The notes below the pieces were generated by a model. It saw nothing but the letters and a program-made list of their open reading frames with translations. It was not told where the DNA came from and did not search any database. From Datura wrightii (taxonomy: Eukaryota; Streptophyta; Magnoliopsida; Solanales; Solanaceae): a DNA stretch of 64,000 nt. The DNA is taken from contig JASDFA010000003.1 in the NCBI GenBank assembly GCA_035772735.1, forward strand, positions 57,842,501-57,906,500, written 5' to 3'. Made by a program: the position numbers and the translations under genes. This document shows, one piece after another, positions 1-10,691 of the stretch (position 1 is the stretch's first letter; the number at the start of each line of letters is the position of its first letter).

Positions 1-888
1 GGCTCGGGGTCCAAGCATATCTCGAGTATCAGAATTACGCACCAACGTAGCCACGATGGGACCTCCATGTTACTGTCTCCTTTTCCCAAATCAGCTCTCT
101 TTTGTGATACCACACATCTTTCATGGTTCTACAATTGGCAAGGTACGAACACCCTCCCAACTAGGGGTTTACAGGTCGGGCTCCATGTGTGCTCATATGG
201 GGTATGTTGATTATAAAAATCTCCCACTCTTCCTCATGATTTATGCATGGCTATGATTATATACTTTGGCTCAAGTCATGTTTCATAAAGATTTTTTTCT
301 TATGATTATGATTATGAATGATTTAGGGATGTTTTGAAAACCTTGAGCCTTATGATTGCATTATGATACTTATGTTACGATCATGTTGTCCTACTTTATG
401 TATTTAAATGTCCGATTTACTTTCCTTGCATACTCGGTACATTCGACGTACTGACCACATACTCTATGCTATATCATTTTATGATACATGCTCCAATCTT
501 CAGACTCAGCCCCGTCACTAGCTAGTTCTACGTAGTTAGCATCTAGTCTCATTGGGTGAGTCCTCATCTCCTGAGGACCATTTCTTACAAGTTATCTTGT
601 ATTTCAATTTTCAGACTTGTCGGACTAGTTGGGGGGTGTTGTCCCATCAACCCATCAGATATGTTAAAGGCTTTTCACACCTTGTGTAGTAATCATCTTA
701 TCATGTATGAGGTAAATGATTGTTTGGATGTTATGTTATGTTTAGACTTCCATTATGTTTATTATGTTAAGTCTTCCGCTTTACTTGATTGAGTTAGATG
801 TATGTTCATTCCATGAGTTGACTTGGAGTCTCTCGGGACTCCTTGTCCCACGTATTGATCTGGGCCTATGTTCGGGTCATGAAAAACA
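1..888 (+). repeat. 3' portion of a Tekay-like LTR (A-prime), cut by the window edge
   Basis: The segment ends in CA directly before a tRNA-Met primer site at 889. It is collinear but diverged with the LTR of block A on the minus strand: both have a TATCATTT-type stretch, the words CAGACTCAGC, then GAGTCCTCATC and a GTTGGGGG(T)GTTGTCCC-like block in the same order. It is therefore the R/U5 part of an LTR from a related family. The left part lies outside the window. Short ORFs inside it (56-256, 556-792) resemble no protein and are not called. Confidence 0.75.
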
Positions 889-900
889 TGGTATCAAAGC
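889..900 (+). other. Primer-binding site, tRNA-Met type (A-prime)
   Basis: TGGTATCAAAGC differs by one base from TGGTATCAGAGC, the usual primer site of Tekay/Del elements. It starts immediately after the LTR-terminal CA. Confidence 0.8.
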
Positions 901-1125
901 AATAGGTTTTGAAGTGTCCTAGGCTGTTTGAAAGCTGCATTAAGTAGGTCTTTTTTATGGGTGTGAAGCGCGCCACACTTATGACGAAGAGGCAATGAGA
1001 CATTTAGGAAATGTTCCCTTCTTTCATGATCTATGTCATGCGATGAAATGTCTCTCTATCCTTCTAATTCGTGCTATTTGCATGTAACACATCAGAAGTC
1101 CAGAGATAAGACCCCGGAGATAGAT
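901..1125 (+). mobile_element. Untranslated leader remnant of A-prime
   Basis: GAAGCGCGCCACACTTATGACGA near 965-990 matches the leader of block A (reverse strand, about 19455-19480). No gag follows. The sequence passes into LTR-type U3 sequence at about 1125-1170, so nearly the whole interior of this element is gone. The exact junction cannot be fixed by eye. Confidence 0.55.
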
Positions 1126-1175
1126 AAGGCTCAGAAGAAAAGGTAGAAGAAATTCTCCTCAGAATAAGTCGGGGA

Positions 1176-1600
1176 ACTACTCGTTAGGAGACCTAATGGG
1201 TTGTTGTTTGACCCGGAGGAACTGTAAGGAGGGGATGGCAAGCCCAGTGGCCACGGACGACCTGACGAGTTGTCTTTCCTAGCAACGACTCTTTAGGATG
1301 GTCGTTGGGTGGTGAAGAGTTGATGTCGTGAAGTATTAAATGGTGTACTTGATGGGTGGACTTTACGAGTCGTTAGAGGAAGCAACAATTCATCATGTTG
1401 ATTGTGAGTAGAGGAATCTAAAGTTCTGAAGTAACCTTCCAGTGCACTTGACGAGTGGGTTCAATGAGTCGTTAGAGCTGGTGACGATTCGTTATGTTGG
1501 TCGTGGTCTGAAGAATGATAAAACTGTGTGAATTTTCCAGTGTGCTTAACGGGCGAAGTGATGAGTCATTTGATGGGACGACGACTCGTTACATGAGTGG
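1176..1600 (+). repeat. Degenerate U3 repeats with an ACGAGTCGTTAG core
   Basis: Variants occur near 1179, 1263, 1366, 1465, 1484 and 1583, spaced irregularly by roughly 20-110 bases. They are mixed with GTCGTTGGG and GACGACTCGTTA forms. The same motif family fills 21540-21960 in the block A LTR. Confidence 0.7.
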
Positions 1601-2450
1601 TGACTCCAGATTCGGGGAAATTTCCAGTTTTCTTCAGGGGAATTCTTGTAAACTCCTATGCTTTTAACTTTTAAACTACGTCATTTTTTTATATTGTTTG
1701 GGACGTTCTAACGGTTTCTAAAAGCCTAAACCCTCATTATCTCAAGATATCTCTCAAAGGTCTTCTCCTTCTCTCTTCTCAAGATTCAAGAACTTCACCA
1801 AGTGTTCATCAAGCATCAAGGGAAATTTCGAGCAGGGTTTTTCTACCAAGTATGCCGGTTTTTTCAACAAGGATACTCTTCCATCCTTGTGCCCCAAAAT
1901 ATCTTTATTTAAAATGGCCAATTTCTACTATTCTAGAAAATGCGTGACCTAGGGTTTTAAATTGATGGTGAATCTTCCTACAACTCTTTAAAATTTCAAT
2001 ATCTATTGTGATTATGAGACAAGTACGATGTAAAATGATTGGGCTACCTTGAACTATGTGTTGGGTGATGAAAAGTGTGGAGTTATGAAATATTCTTCAT
2101 GAATGGGTTGAGATTTAAATACGACTTTTTCATTGTTCATTCAATTATCACAAATCCCTTGCATCCATGTTTAATATGTGAAACTTGTATGATTACCCCT
2201 GAGAATTTGAATATGTCAATGATAGATGTGCTGAGATTAAAATAGATTTCATGGACTTGAATAATTGAGAGTAAAGTATGTGTTCTTTTATGTCTGCATG
2301 GAATTAATTGCGTAAGAGGTAAATCTTTGATAATGTCCTATCTAATGTATTCTTCTCATGAATTGGAATAAATGTTGAAATGGTTCTTATGAAACAAAGA
2401 TGAACACTTCTCACATGATTTCGTTGTATATGTTGATATATGAGTAAGCG

Positions 2451-2455
2451 CGTAG
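2451..2455. repeat. Target-site duplication of B1, left copy (CGTAG)
   Basis: CGTAG precedes the LTR start at 2456 and recurs exactly at 15185-15189 after the LTR end at 15184. This fixes the limits of B1. Confidence 0.93.
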
Positions 2456-2697
2456 TGGTCTTGGGTAGAATTGCATGCCCAAGTGATACTCAAATGCTTC
2501 ATTTCTACTTGTTTATCTATCGTTATGTGTACATTCTCATGTAATTCTTAGTTAAATGTGAATTTATACTAATCAACATGATTAGTGTTGTTTTGTAGGT
2601 AAAAGGAAATTTTTGAAGATAATATATATGTTGGTAAAGTGCGGGAATGGACTTGGAAACAAGGAGTGGAAGTTGACAAGGGAAAGCAGCAAAAATA

Positions 2698-3040
2698 AGG
2701 GCTCTGCGATGGAGCCGTGTCACGCTACCATCGCGGAGGCATTCTACCTCGGATGAATTAATTATGTCAAATTCCAGTGGAGGTTCGCGTTACCTCCGTG
2801 ACACGGAGGTAGTGCTCTGCAATGCACTCCTTGTCACGTTGAGTGTAATTACCTGGAACCTCAAGTTCCAGTGAAGGTATGCGATAGCACCGTGGCATGG
2901 AGGCAAGGCTCCATGATGCAAGCCGTGCCACGTTGAGGTGCAATCACCTGGGAGCCGATTTCCAGTGAGGGTCCGCGATACCCCCGTGGCACGGAGGGAG
3001 TGCTCCGCGATACACTCTGTGCCACGTTGCTTGTTATTTC
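2698..3040 (+). repeat. U3 promoter array, about three units of roughly 95 bp (B1 5' LTR)
   Basis: Units begin TTCCAGTG(G/A)(A/G)GG at about 2771, 2868 and 2961. Each contains GCGATA or GCGTTA, then CCGTGRCACGGAGG, then a CTCCGYGATRCACTC-type stretch and a closing GTGCCACGTTG or GTCACGTTG. The array ends 30 bp before the TATA box, which suggests an upstream activating region. Confidence 0.8.
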
Positions 3041-3058
3041 GGGAAAAATTCTCAATAG

Positions 3059-3066
3059 TATAAATA
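3059..3066 (+). promoter_or_regulatory. TATA box of B1 5' LTR
   Basis: TATAAATA occurs in AATAGTATAAATAGCAC. The same box is found in the other Athila LTRs at 14286, 23903 and (minus strand) 34020-34027. Transcription probably starts about 30 bp downstream. Confidence 0.8.
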
Positions 3067-3939
3067 GCACACTTAGTTTTTATTTTAAACATTCTTACTT
3101 GGTTGAGCTAGAACGTGGGTTACAGGCAGTTGAGATCTTTCTCTTCCTCTTTAATCTCAATTGTTTGTATGAATTCTACTTATTTGAAGATGTGTAATCC
3201 ATAATGAGTGGATAATTCACTTCTTGCTGAGGTTAAGAATAATTGTAGAGGAATGTAATTATTGATCATTTCAGTTTTCATCTTTTCTTCAATGGTTGTT
3301 CTACAAATTCTTGTTTTTACAGCATTAATGTTTGGCCAATGTTAATGTATATCTAGAAATCCAATTTTGATTTTGAAAAGGGAAGAAATTTGACAGATGT
3401 GAATTGGTAGGATATGATCTTTTCTTAGTTGTAAAAATTGAGAAAAGATTTACATTCAGAATAGAAATATATCTGAAAGTCTTATTAGTCAATTAAGGAA
3501 TCGGTTATGTATGGCTAGAGCATGAAATTCTTTTATAACAAAAATGTAGATTAAGGTCTCATGATTCTTAAATTGGATAGGAGTCGAAAGATCCAATCCA
3601 TAGGCAATAAATTCCTGACTAGCAACCGAAGAGAAGATTCGCTGAATTGAATTAATAAATTACATCCCTGCATGTTTGTCTTACCCTCAGCTTGTTCATT
3701 GCTATTGTTCAGACTCAAATTATAATCTCGACTTAGATTTTCATTACGTAGTAAACTTTTAACTCTTAAAATATTATTTATTTGGTTGTCTGCATTCATA
3801 AAGATATAGTTCACTGACGCTTAAGTTAATTAATACCGTAGTTCAGTCCCTGTGGGATCGATACTTGGCTTGAAATAAGCCACTTTACTACTTGTTCGAC
3901 CACGTGCACTTGTGTGTAGTTCTCACGCCGAACAAGTTT

Positions 3940-3957
3940 TCGGCGCCTTTGCCATGG
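3940..3957 (+). other. Primer-binding site, tRNA-Asp type, degenerate (B1)
   Basis: TCGGCGCCTTTGCCATGG corresponds to TGGCGCCGTTGCCGGGGA, the complement of the 3' end of plant tRNA-Asp, with several substitutions. It lies 5 bases after the LTR end. Confidence 0.8.
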
Positions 3958-4082
3958 ACTGGTAATTGGTAAATTTATTTTCTTAGTGTTAGTTTACAAA
4001 TTCTATATAAGTGTTGACAACTTGATCTTAGCCTTTCTCTTGCAGATATTGAATTCTTCTGAACGCTGGCAAGAGATAAGGG

Positions 4083-5579
4083 GTTGGTGGATTCATTTAT
4101 TAGAGCTGGAGAGATAATTTCATCGTCAAAGAAGGGAAGCTCTAGAGAAAAAGCTGCAGTTGCTAAGACAGGCAATTCTTAAGCAACAACAGAATCCACC
4201 ACTTGTGAGGGCAGTTTTAGTGCCCGAGGAGATGGCAGCAAGGCCGGTTCGCGAAGTGGCAATCCCACATGCAAATAATGTTACATCTAGTATTCGTAGA
4301 CCAGAGCCAGGAGGGAGGTTTGAGCTTAAACAAAACATGGTGCAGTTGTTGCACACCAGCGGGCAATTCACAGGTCTCCCTCATGAAGATCCACACAACA
4401 TCTCCAAAATTTTTTGGAGATAAGTGACACTTACATTCCCACTGGAGTATCATCCGACTATGTGAGGCTTACATTATTCCCATTCTCCTTATTGGGGGAA
4501 GCAAAGAGGTGGTTGAAAGATGAACCACCTAACTCTATCACTACTTGGGATGATCTTTCCAGAAAGTTTTTGATACGATACTTTCCATCTGGGAAGACAG
4601 CCAGACTTAGAAGTCAAATTCTAAGTTTTAAACAAAGAGAGGGTGAGAATTTGTATCAAGCTTGGGAGAGGTTCAAATCAATGTTAAGGGATTGTCCTCA
4701 CCATCACCAGTCTAATGATGTGTTGGTGCATACATTCATTGAGGGTTTGGAACCACATACAAAAATTTGCTAGATTCAGCAGCTAGGGGGCAGGCATTGG
4801 AAAAGACTTATGAGGAGCTTTATACTTTGTTAAATCGTATTTCACAGGGAAATCCAGAATGGAATGAGGACTCATCACGAGGAGGAACAAGGAAAGCGGT
4901 AGGAGTCTTTGAGGTGGATGGTTTTACAGCTATTGCTGCACAGATAGGTGCGTTGCAAAGTCAACTCAACACCCACTTCAGCAGTATGAGCTTGAATCAA
5001 GCACAAGCCCCAGTCAATGCAGTTCAGCAGGTTTGGTGTGAAGTATGTGGGAGTAATGAACACTCAGCTGAGTGTTGTGGTGCAAATCCAGATTCGGTAA
5101 ACTTTGTTGGGAACGTCCAGAGGAATAATAATCAACAGTATGGTAACAGTTACAACTCAAATTGGAGGTATCATCCAAATTTCTCTTTGGGTAGTAATAG
5201 CCATCAAGGACAGAGTTCGAATCAGGGCGTGCAGAGAAATCAAGGGGGGCATCAGAATTTTCAGTCTCAATACAGAGGAAACAATGCACCTCCTCCATCA
5301 CCCAACATCATTGAGGACATGCTCAAAAAAATTATAGCTAACCAAGCGCAAATGCAGGCTGATTATTTGAAATTAGTGGCTGACATGAAAAATCAACAGT
5401 TAGCTACAAAGCCGTTGGAGTACCAGTTTGGACAGTTAGCTGGAGCTCAAAACACCAGGCCCATAGGAGAACTACCGAGTGATACTGACCCAAATCCCAA
5501 GCAAGTTAATGTAGTGACCACAAGGAGTGGACTACAACTTAAGGAGGTGGAACCAGAAAGACCACCTCAGCAATCTTGA
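4083..5579 (+). pseudogene. gag: B1 gag (Athila capsid/nucleocapsid), broken
   Basis: Gag forms the virus-like particle in the cytoplasm. The capsid region reads SLLGEAKRWL, WDDLSRKFL and WERFKSMLRDCPHHHQSND. A Cys/His segment (CEVCGSNEHSAECC) and a Q/N-rich linker follow. B3 shows the likely original start, an ATG in front of VDSHLEP; here that codon reads TTG. Breaks are a TAA at about 4113, a one-base loss near 4396, another near 4766, and a TGA at 5577-5579. B2 has a TGA at the same last position, while B3 has GGA there. The pol reading frame continues downstream. Confidence 0.88.
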
Positions 5580-6690
5580 ACAGTGGAAAAGGATGGGGAA
5601 CATGATGATGAGAGGGGGAAGGAAAAGGTAGCTGAGGCAGAAAGACCACCACCCCCATTCCCTCAAAGATTAAAGAAGCACAAGGAAGAAGCTTGCTTTA
5701 AGAAGTTCATGGAGGTGCTGAAATAGGTACACATTAATTTACCTTTGGTTGATGTTTTGCAGGGAGTGCCAAAATATGCAAAGTATATCAATGACATTGT
5801 AGCAAACAAAAGCAGATTGACAGAGTATGCTACGGTGGCGCTTATGGAGGAGTGCACTTCCCGGATAAAGAACAGGTTTCCGACAAAGCTCAAGGATCCT
5901 GGGAGCTTTACCATTTAGATCACAATCGGGCAAAGTATTCGAGCTTGCGGATTATGTGATTTTGGAGCAAGCATAAACTTGATGCCGACATTGGTGTTCA
6001 AGAAGTTGGGGCTGGGGAGCCCTAGACCAACTACTGTGATCTTGCAGCTAGCTGACCGTTCATTGGCCAGACCTGATGGTATTGTGGAGGATGTGCTAGT
6101 GCAAGTGGGCTCCCTCATTTTCTCGGTGGATTTTATTATCTTGGATTTTGAGCCGGATGCGGAAGTTCTATTTATTTTGGGACATCCTTTCTTGGCAACC
6201 GGGCGAGCGATGATTGATGTGGCTGTGGGGCAGCTAACCATGCGAGCGCATGATAAAGTGGAGGTGTTTGATGTGTATAAGGCCATGAAGCTACCAGCCA
6301 TTTATGAGGAGCTATCAGTAATCAATGTGCTAAATCAGGAAGCAATTCTTCAGATTGTTGATTCTCAGGATCCATTGGAGAGAGCTTTGATGGCTCCGAT
6401 CATTTCGAAGACTGGGCTACGTATGAGATGGTGCAGATGTTGAACGAACCAAAATGGTTTCCCAGGAAGCAAGACTTTCATCCATTGATGAGGTCCTTGG
6501 AACCATTGCCAAAACCATCAATTGAGAAAGCACCAAAATTGGAGTTGAAGACATTGCCTCCACATCCGAAGTATGTATTTTTTGGGGAAGATGACACCTT
6601 GCCAGTCATCATCTCCGCGGAACTGATAGAGGCACAGGTGAAGGATGCATTGATGGTTATCAAGAGGCAGAACAAAGTAATGGGGTAGCA
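5580..6690 (+). pseudogene. pol: B1 protease region (retropepsin), broken
   Basis: This links gag to RT and encodes the aspartic protease that would cut the polyprotein. The catalytic segment reads CDFGASINLMP (about 5950-5985), where the family has D-L/T/S-G-A. The second landmark is FILGHPFLATGRAMIDV (about 6172-6222). Breaks are TAG at about 5724 and 5916 (B2 has CAG at both), a frameshift near 6400-6415, and TAG at about 6686 where B2 has TGG. The PPPFPQRLKKHKEEACFKKF stretch upstream is a conserved Athila linker. Confidence 0.85.
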
Positions 6691-6778
6691 AATGTCAGAC
6701 ATTAGGGGAATTAATCCATCTTTTTGCACACACAAGATTTTTATGGAAGAAGGAGCAAAGCCAACTGTACAACATCAG

Positions 6779-7742
6779 TAGAGGTTGAATCCGGTGATGA
6801 AGGATGTAGTTAGGAAGGAAGTGATCAAGTGTCTTGATGCAGGTGTGGTCTATCCCATTTCAGACAGTGAATGGGTCAGTCCCGTTCAGTGTGTCCCAAA
6901 GAAAGGAGGGATGACCGTGGTCACCAACGAGAAGAATGAGCTGATTCCTACACGCCAGTCACAGGCTGGCGAATTTGGATGGACTACAGAAAGCTCAATG
7001 AGGCCACGAGGAAAGATCATTATCCTATCCCATTTATTGATAAGATATTGGACAGGTTGGCAGGGCAAGAATACTATTGTTTCCTTGATGGATATTCTGG
7101 CTATAACGAAATAGCCATAGCACCGGAGGACTAGGAGAAGACCACTTTTACATGTCCTTATGGGACATATGCTTTCAGGCGGATGCCATTTGGTCTATGC
7201 AATATACCCGCCACATTCCAGAGATGCATGATAGCGATCTTTCACGATATGGTGGAAGATTTTGTTGAGGTATGTATGGATGATTTTTCTGTTATCGATA
7301 ATTCATTTGCTACATGATGCAGAATCTTGACAGGGTGCTAGCTCGATGTGAAGATTTCAACCTTGTACTCAACTGGGAGAAATTTTATTTTTTAGTCAAG
7401 GAGGGGATCGTCCTTGGCCATAAGGTGTCATGCAAGGGGTTGGAAGTCGACCCTGCAAAAATCAAAGTGATCAAAAAGCTACCACCACCAGTGTCAGTGA
7501 AGGGTGTTCATAGTTTTCTCGGACATGCAGGGTTCTATAGACGGTTCATCAAGAACTTCTCTAAAATTTCTAGACCGATATGCCGGTTGCTAGAAAAAGA
7601 GGTGACGTTTGAGTTTGATGAGGATTGTGTTAAAGCATTTGAGGAGTTGAAAAAGAAACTGGTAGAAGCACCTATTCTCATTTCTTCGGATTGGGAGCAA
7701 CCGTTTGAATTAAGGTGTGATGCAAGTGACATGGCTGTATGA
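6779..7742 (+). pseudogene. pol: B1 reverse transcriptase, broken
   Basis: RT copies the RNA genome to DNA. MNPVMKDVVRKEVIKCLDAG and SEWVSPVQCVPKKGGMT mark the start. The VCMDDF catalytic box is at 7276-7284 (family YxDD/FMDD). The thumb/connection segment (SVKGVHSFLGHAGFYRRF, about 7493-7546) is well kept. A frameshift near 6950, where B2 still reads the family sequence, and further stops at about 7109-7320 break the middle. Confidence 0.87.
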
Positions 7743-8090
7743 GCTGTATTGGGGTAGCGGAGGAATAGAATTTTTCATTCCATTCATTATGCAAGCAAAA
7801 CACTTTGACGCAACCCAAGTCAATTATACAGTCACGGAAAAGGAGATGCTAGCATTGGTGTTCGCGTTTGATAAATTCAGGTCCTACTTGGTGGGTTCAA
7901 AAGTAGTGGTATATACCGATCATGTAGCAATTCAGTATCTGTTTAACAAGAAGGATGCAAAGCCCAGACTAATATGATGGATATTGTTGTTACAAGAGTT
8001 TGACCTAGAGATTCGGGATAGAAAGGGGAGCGAGAATCAAGTGGTAGATCACCTATCGCGATTGAAAAGCCGGTTGCATGTGAAGGAAGG
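7743..8090 (+). pseudogene. pol: B1 RNase H, broken
   Basis: RNase H degrades the RNA strand of the hybrid. Recognisable parts are DASDMAV just upstream (7721-7741), then VTEKEMLALVFAFDKFRSYLVG, VYTDHVAIQYLFNKKDAKP and the tail SENQVVDHLSRL. A TGA at 7740-7742, a local frame change around 7745-7800 and a TGA at about 7975 interrupt it. It joins integrase directly. Confidence 0.83.
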
Positions 8091-9406
8091 TGACAACATC
8101 AAAGAAGAGTTCCCAGATGAGCAGCTCTTGGCAATCAAGGAATCTGAAATACCTTGGTATGCAGACATTTGTGAATTTGCTGGTAAGTAGAGTCTACCCA
8201 CCGGAGGCTACGACTCAGCAAAGAAAGAAGTTGAGACATGATTGCAGGTATTACATGTGGGATGAGCTGTATCTATTTAAGCAGGGACCGGATTAGGTGA
8301 TGAGAAGATGCATTTCAGAGAGCCAGATTGCAGAAGTATTGAGGAGTTGTCACTCATCATTGTATGGAGGGCACCATGGAGGCGAGCGGACAGCTCACAA
8401 GGTGCTACAGTCAGGTTTCTTTTGGCCTACACTGTTTAGAGACTCTATGGCATATGTAAAAATGTGCGATAGATGTCAAAGAATAGGCACAATTGGTAGA
8501 AGGCAGGAGATGCCATTGCAGCAAATATTAGAAGTGGAGATCTTTGATGTATGGGGAATAGATTTCATGGGCCCGTTCCCACTGTCATTTGGTAATCGTT
8601 ACATCTTGGTAGCCGTTGATTATGTATCTAAGTGGGTCGAGGCAACAGATTGCCCCAGGAATGACAACAACGTGGTGACAAAATTTGTGAAAAAGCATAT
8701 TTTCACTAGGTTCGGGACACCCCGAGCTATTATCAATGATGGAGGGGCTCATTTTGTGAATGCGAGTTTCAAGAATTTGCTAACTAAGTAGGGGGTGCAG
8801 CACAAGGTAGCAACAACATATCATCCCCAAACTAGTGGGAAAGTGGAGGTGTCGAATAGAGAGATAAAGCAGATTCTACAGAAGACAGTGAATGCACAAC
8901 GAATTGATTGGTCAAGCAAACTCGACGATGCGTTGTGGGCTTATAGAACTACGTACAAGACACCCATTAGGACTTCTCCATACAGATTGGTCTATGGAAA
9001 GGCATGCCATCTGCTTGTGGAGCTGGAACATTGAGCTTTTTGTGCCGTGAGAAAGTTGGACATGGATCCGGAGCTAGCAGGGAAGATGAGGCTGATGCAA
9101 CTCAGCGAACTAGATGAGTTTCGCTGGCATGCTTATGAAAGTGCCAAATGCTACAAGGACAAAACGAAGAGGTGGCACGACTGGCATATGGTGCATCGGA
9201 TCTTTGAGTTGGGGCAGAAAGTGTTGTTATTTAATTCAAGACTGAAGCTTTTTCCAAGCAAATTGTTGTCCAAATGGTCAGGGCCATTTGAAGTAGTGAG
9301 AATGACCCCACACGAGGCAGTGGAGTTGTGGCAAGAAGATAGAAGTGCCACATTTTTGGTGAATGGGCAACGATGTAAGCATTATTGGGGTGAGGATGTT
9401 ATTTGA
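8091..9406 (+). pseudogene. pol: B1 integrase, broken
   Basis: Integrase inserts the DNA copy. The zinc-binding HHCC region (CHSSLYGGHHGG ... CDRCQR) lies at about 8345-8480. The DDE core follows: GIDFMGPFP (first Asp), IINDGGAHF (second Asp) and TSGKVEVSNREIKQ (Glu). A C-terminal GPF-type module (KWSGPFEVVRMTPHEAVELW) ends at 9406. Breaks are a frameshift near 8190, TAG at about 8294 and 8789, and a TGA at about 9032. No chromodomain is present, as expected for Athila. Confidence 0.87.
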
Positions 9407-9482
9407 GAGAATACGTCCATCACTCTAGAGGATGATTGAGCATAAATAATAGCGTTGAGTCGCGACGGTAAATCAGGCGCTG

Positions 9483-9500
9483 CACGGGAGGCAACCCGTG
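9483..9500 (+). other. Conserved post-pol hairpin (B1)
   Basis: CACGGG-AGGCAA-CCCGTG is a perfect 6-bp stem, 77 nt after the pol stop. The same structure stands at 30336-30353 (B2, one G-T pair) and 38800-38817 (B3, minus strand), with an identical loop. Confidence 0.75.
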
Positions 9501-9532
9501 AATGTGTTGTAATAGAAGAGTAGAATTATTTT

Positions 9533-9571
9533 TGAGGAAAAAAAAGAAAAACAAAGAAAAAGAAAAAAAAC
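9533..9571 (+). repeat. A/G-rich tract after pol (B1)
   Basis: A run almost entirely of A and G follows the hairpin. B2 has an equivalent run at about 30391-30436. In B3 the equivalent region is T/C-rich on the plus strand at about 38718-38768. Confidence 0.6.
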
Positions 9572-9701
9572 ATTTTGCGTTGAAACCTATGTTTTCTAAC
9601 AAAATTCTTGTGGTGAAATGATTTTCAGGTGGATCGGAGGGCAAGAATACAAAAAAACGCAAAGGAAAAAAAATCGAGGTGAGAAAATAAAAATTGGCAC
9701 A

Positions 9702-9900
9702 TTCCAGTGAGCCTGCGCGATGGCTCCGTGTCACGGAGGAGGGCCTCCGTGTTACCCTCCGTGACACGTTGAGGCTTATTCTGGATTTTCAATAAATCCA
9801 GAATGCCTGCGCGATGGCTCTATGTCACGGAGGCAGTGCTCCGCGTTACCCTCCGTGACACGTTGAGGGTTATTTCGCGTCGGGTCACCTCGGGTCACCG
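9702..9900 (+). promoter_or_regulatory. Internal copy of the promoter module upstream of ORF3 (B1)
   Basis: Two units (from about 9702 and 9798) each hold TGCGCGATGGCTC, TGTCACGGAGG and ACCCTCCGTGACACGTTGAGG. These are the same words as in the LTR U3 array. An AT-rich inverted repeat (CTGGATTT ... AAATCCAG, 9781-9801) separates the units. A GGGTCACC-rich stretch and CCTTTTAAACCCC (about 9920) follow, then a CT-rich leader. I infer an internal promoter for ORF3. The TATA-like word is weak. Confidence 0.6.
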
Positions 9901-10064
9901 GGTAACCCACGCGAAAAACCCCTTTTAAACCCCAAGTTTCTTCATTTTCTTCCTACTTTCTCATTTCCTCCGCGACCCACACGCAAAATCCCCTTCTCCC
10001 CCAACGTGACACGGACCTAGTGATCAAATTTCTTCAAGTTTTCTTCGATTTCATCAAAGTAAAG

Positions 10065-10686
10065 GTATGTTCTTGAATTTTTCCTTATTTTTTCTCAAAT
10101 TTTCGATTCTTGAACATGTTTGGTGGTTAAACCTTGCCCTAAGTGAAAAATAAGCTTGAATTCACTTGAATTATGAATGAATGATGTTCATAGTATCGTT
10201 GTAAGTACATGAACTCAATGATTGCATGTTTTGTTGAAATTCTTGCGAAATTGATAGCTAGGGTTGAGGATCGAATAGGAAGAAGATAATATTCTTTGAA
10301 ATGTTGATGAATTGGGTTGTGAACGTTGGGTGAAGTAAAATGTATTGTGATTAAGGTTGACATGCTAAATTAGAAGAGGGATTCTCAGGAGAATGCAATT
10401 GGAGAATTACATTGGTTGTTGAAAAATTGCTAAGTTCTATGATAATGTAATTGAATCGATGGAGAAATTTGTATTCATTGTACGAAGTCTGAGTGGTACA
10501 TAGTAATGGTTCCATCGACTTATATAAATGCACGTTGAATGCTAAGAATAGCAAAATCATGAATGTCTTGTCGAATTGTGTTGATTGTGGCTAAAAACTA
10601 AGTGTGGGGTGATCCAATTAAACCCAATCTTAGTTGTAGCTAATTATGACTTGCATAACATTGGGACTGTATGTTTGAATGTACAG
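10065..10686 (+). other. Putative intron in the ORF3 leader (B1)
   Basis: The donor AAAG|GTATGTTCTTG and acceptor TTGAATGTACAG|GAACA flank AT-rich, non-coding sequence of 622 bp. The acceptor ends 5 nt before the ORF3 ATG. The same ends occur at 30914-31546 (B2) and 38222-37565 (B3). Confidence 0.6.
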
Positions 10687-10691
10687 GAACA

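Larger units (their letters stand above)
1126..2455 (+). repeat. 5' portion of a second A-prime LTR (U3/R), split by element B1
   Basis: The segment holds the same kind of ACGAGTCGTTAG repeats as the U3 of block A, then a pyrimidine-rich CTTCTCCTTCTCTCTTCTC stretch at about 1765 typical of a transcribed leader. It ends at the CGTAG target site of B1 and continues at 15190-15318. No coding sequence is seen. Confidence 0.6.
2456..3934 (+). repeat. B1 5' LTR
   Basis: It starts TGGTCTTGGG and ends GAACA, and pairs with 13681-15184. U3 carries a GC-rich repeat array (about 2698-3040) and a TATA box at 3059. The R/U5 part is AT-rich without coding potential. Near its start CTTGGG(T/C)A and TGCCCAAG can form a stem. 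Confidence 0.93.

Noticed and set aside
2698..3040. CRISPR-like or satellite array
   Set aside because: The units are degenerate, few, confined to U3 of LTRs and end at a TATA box, so they are promoter repeats of a plant element.
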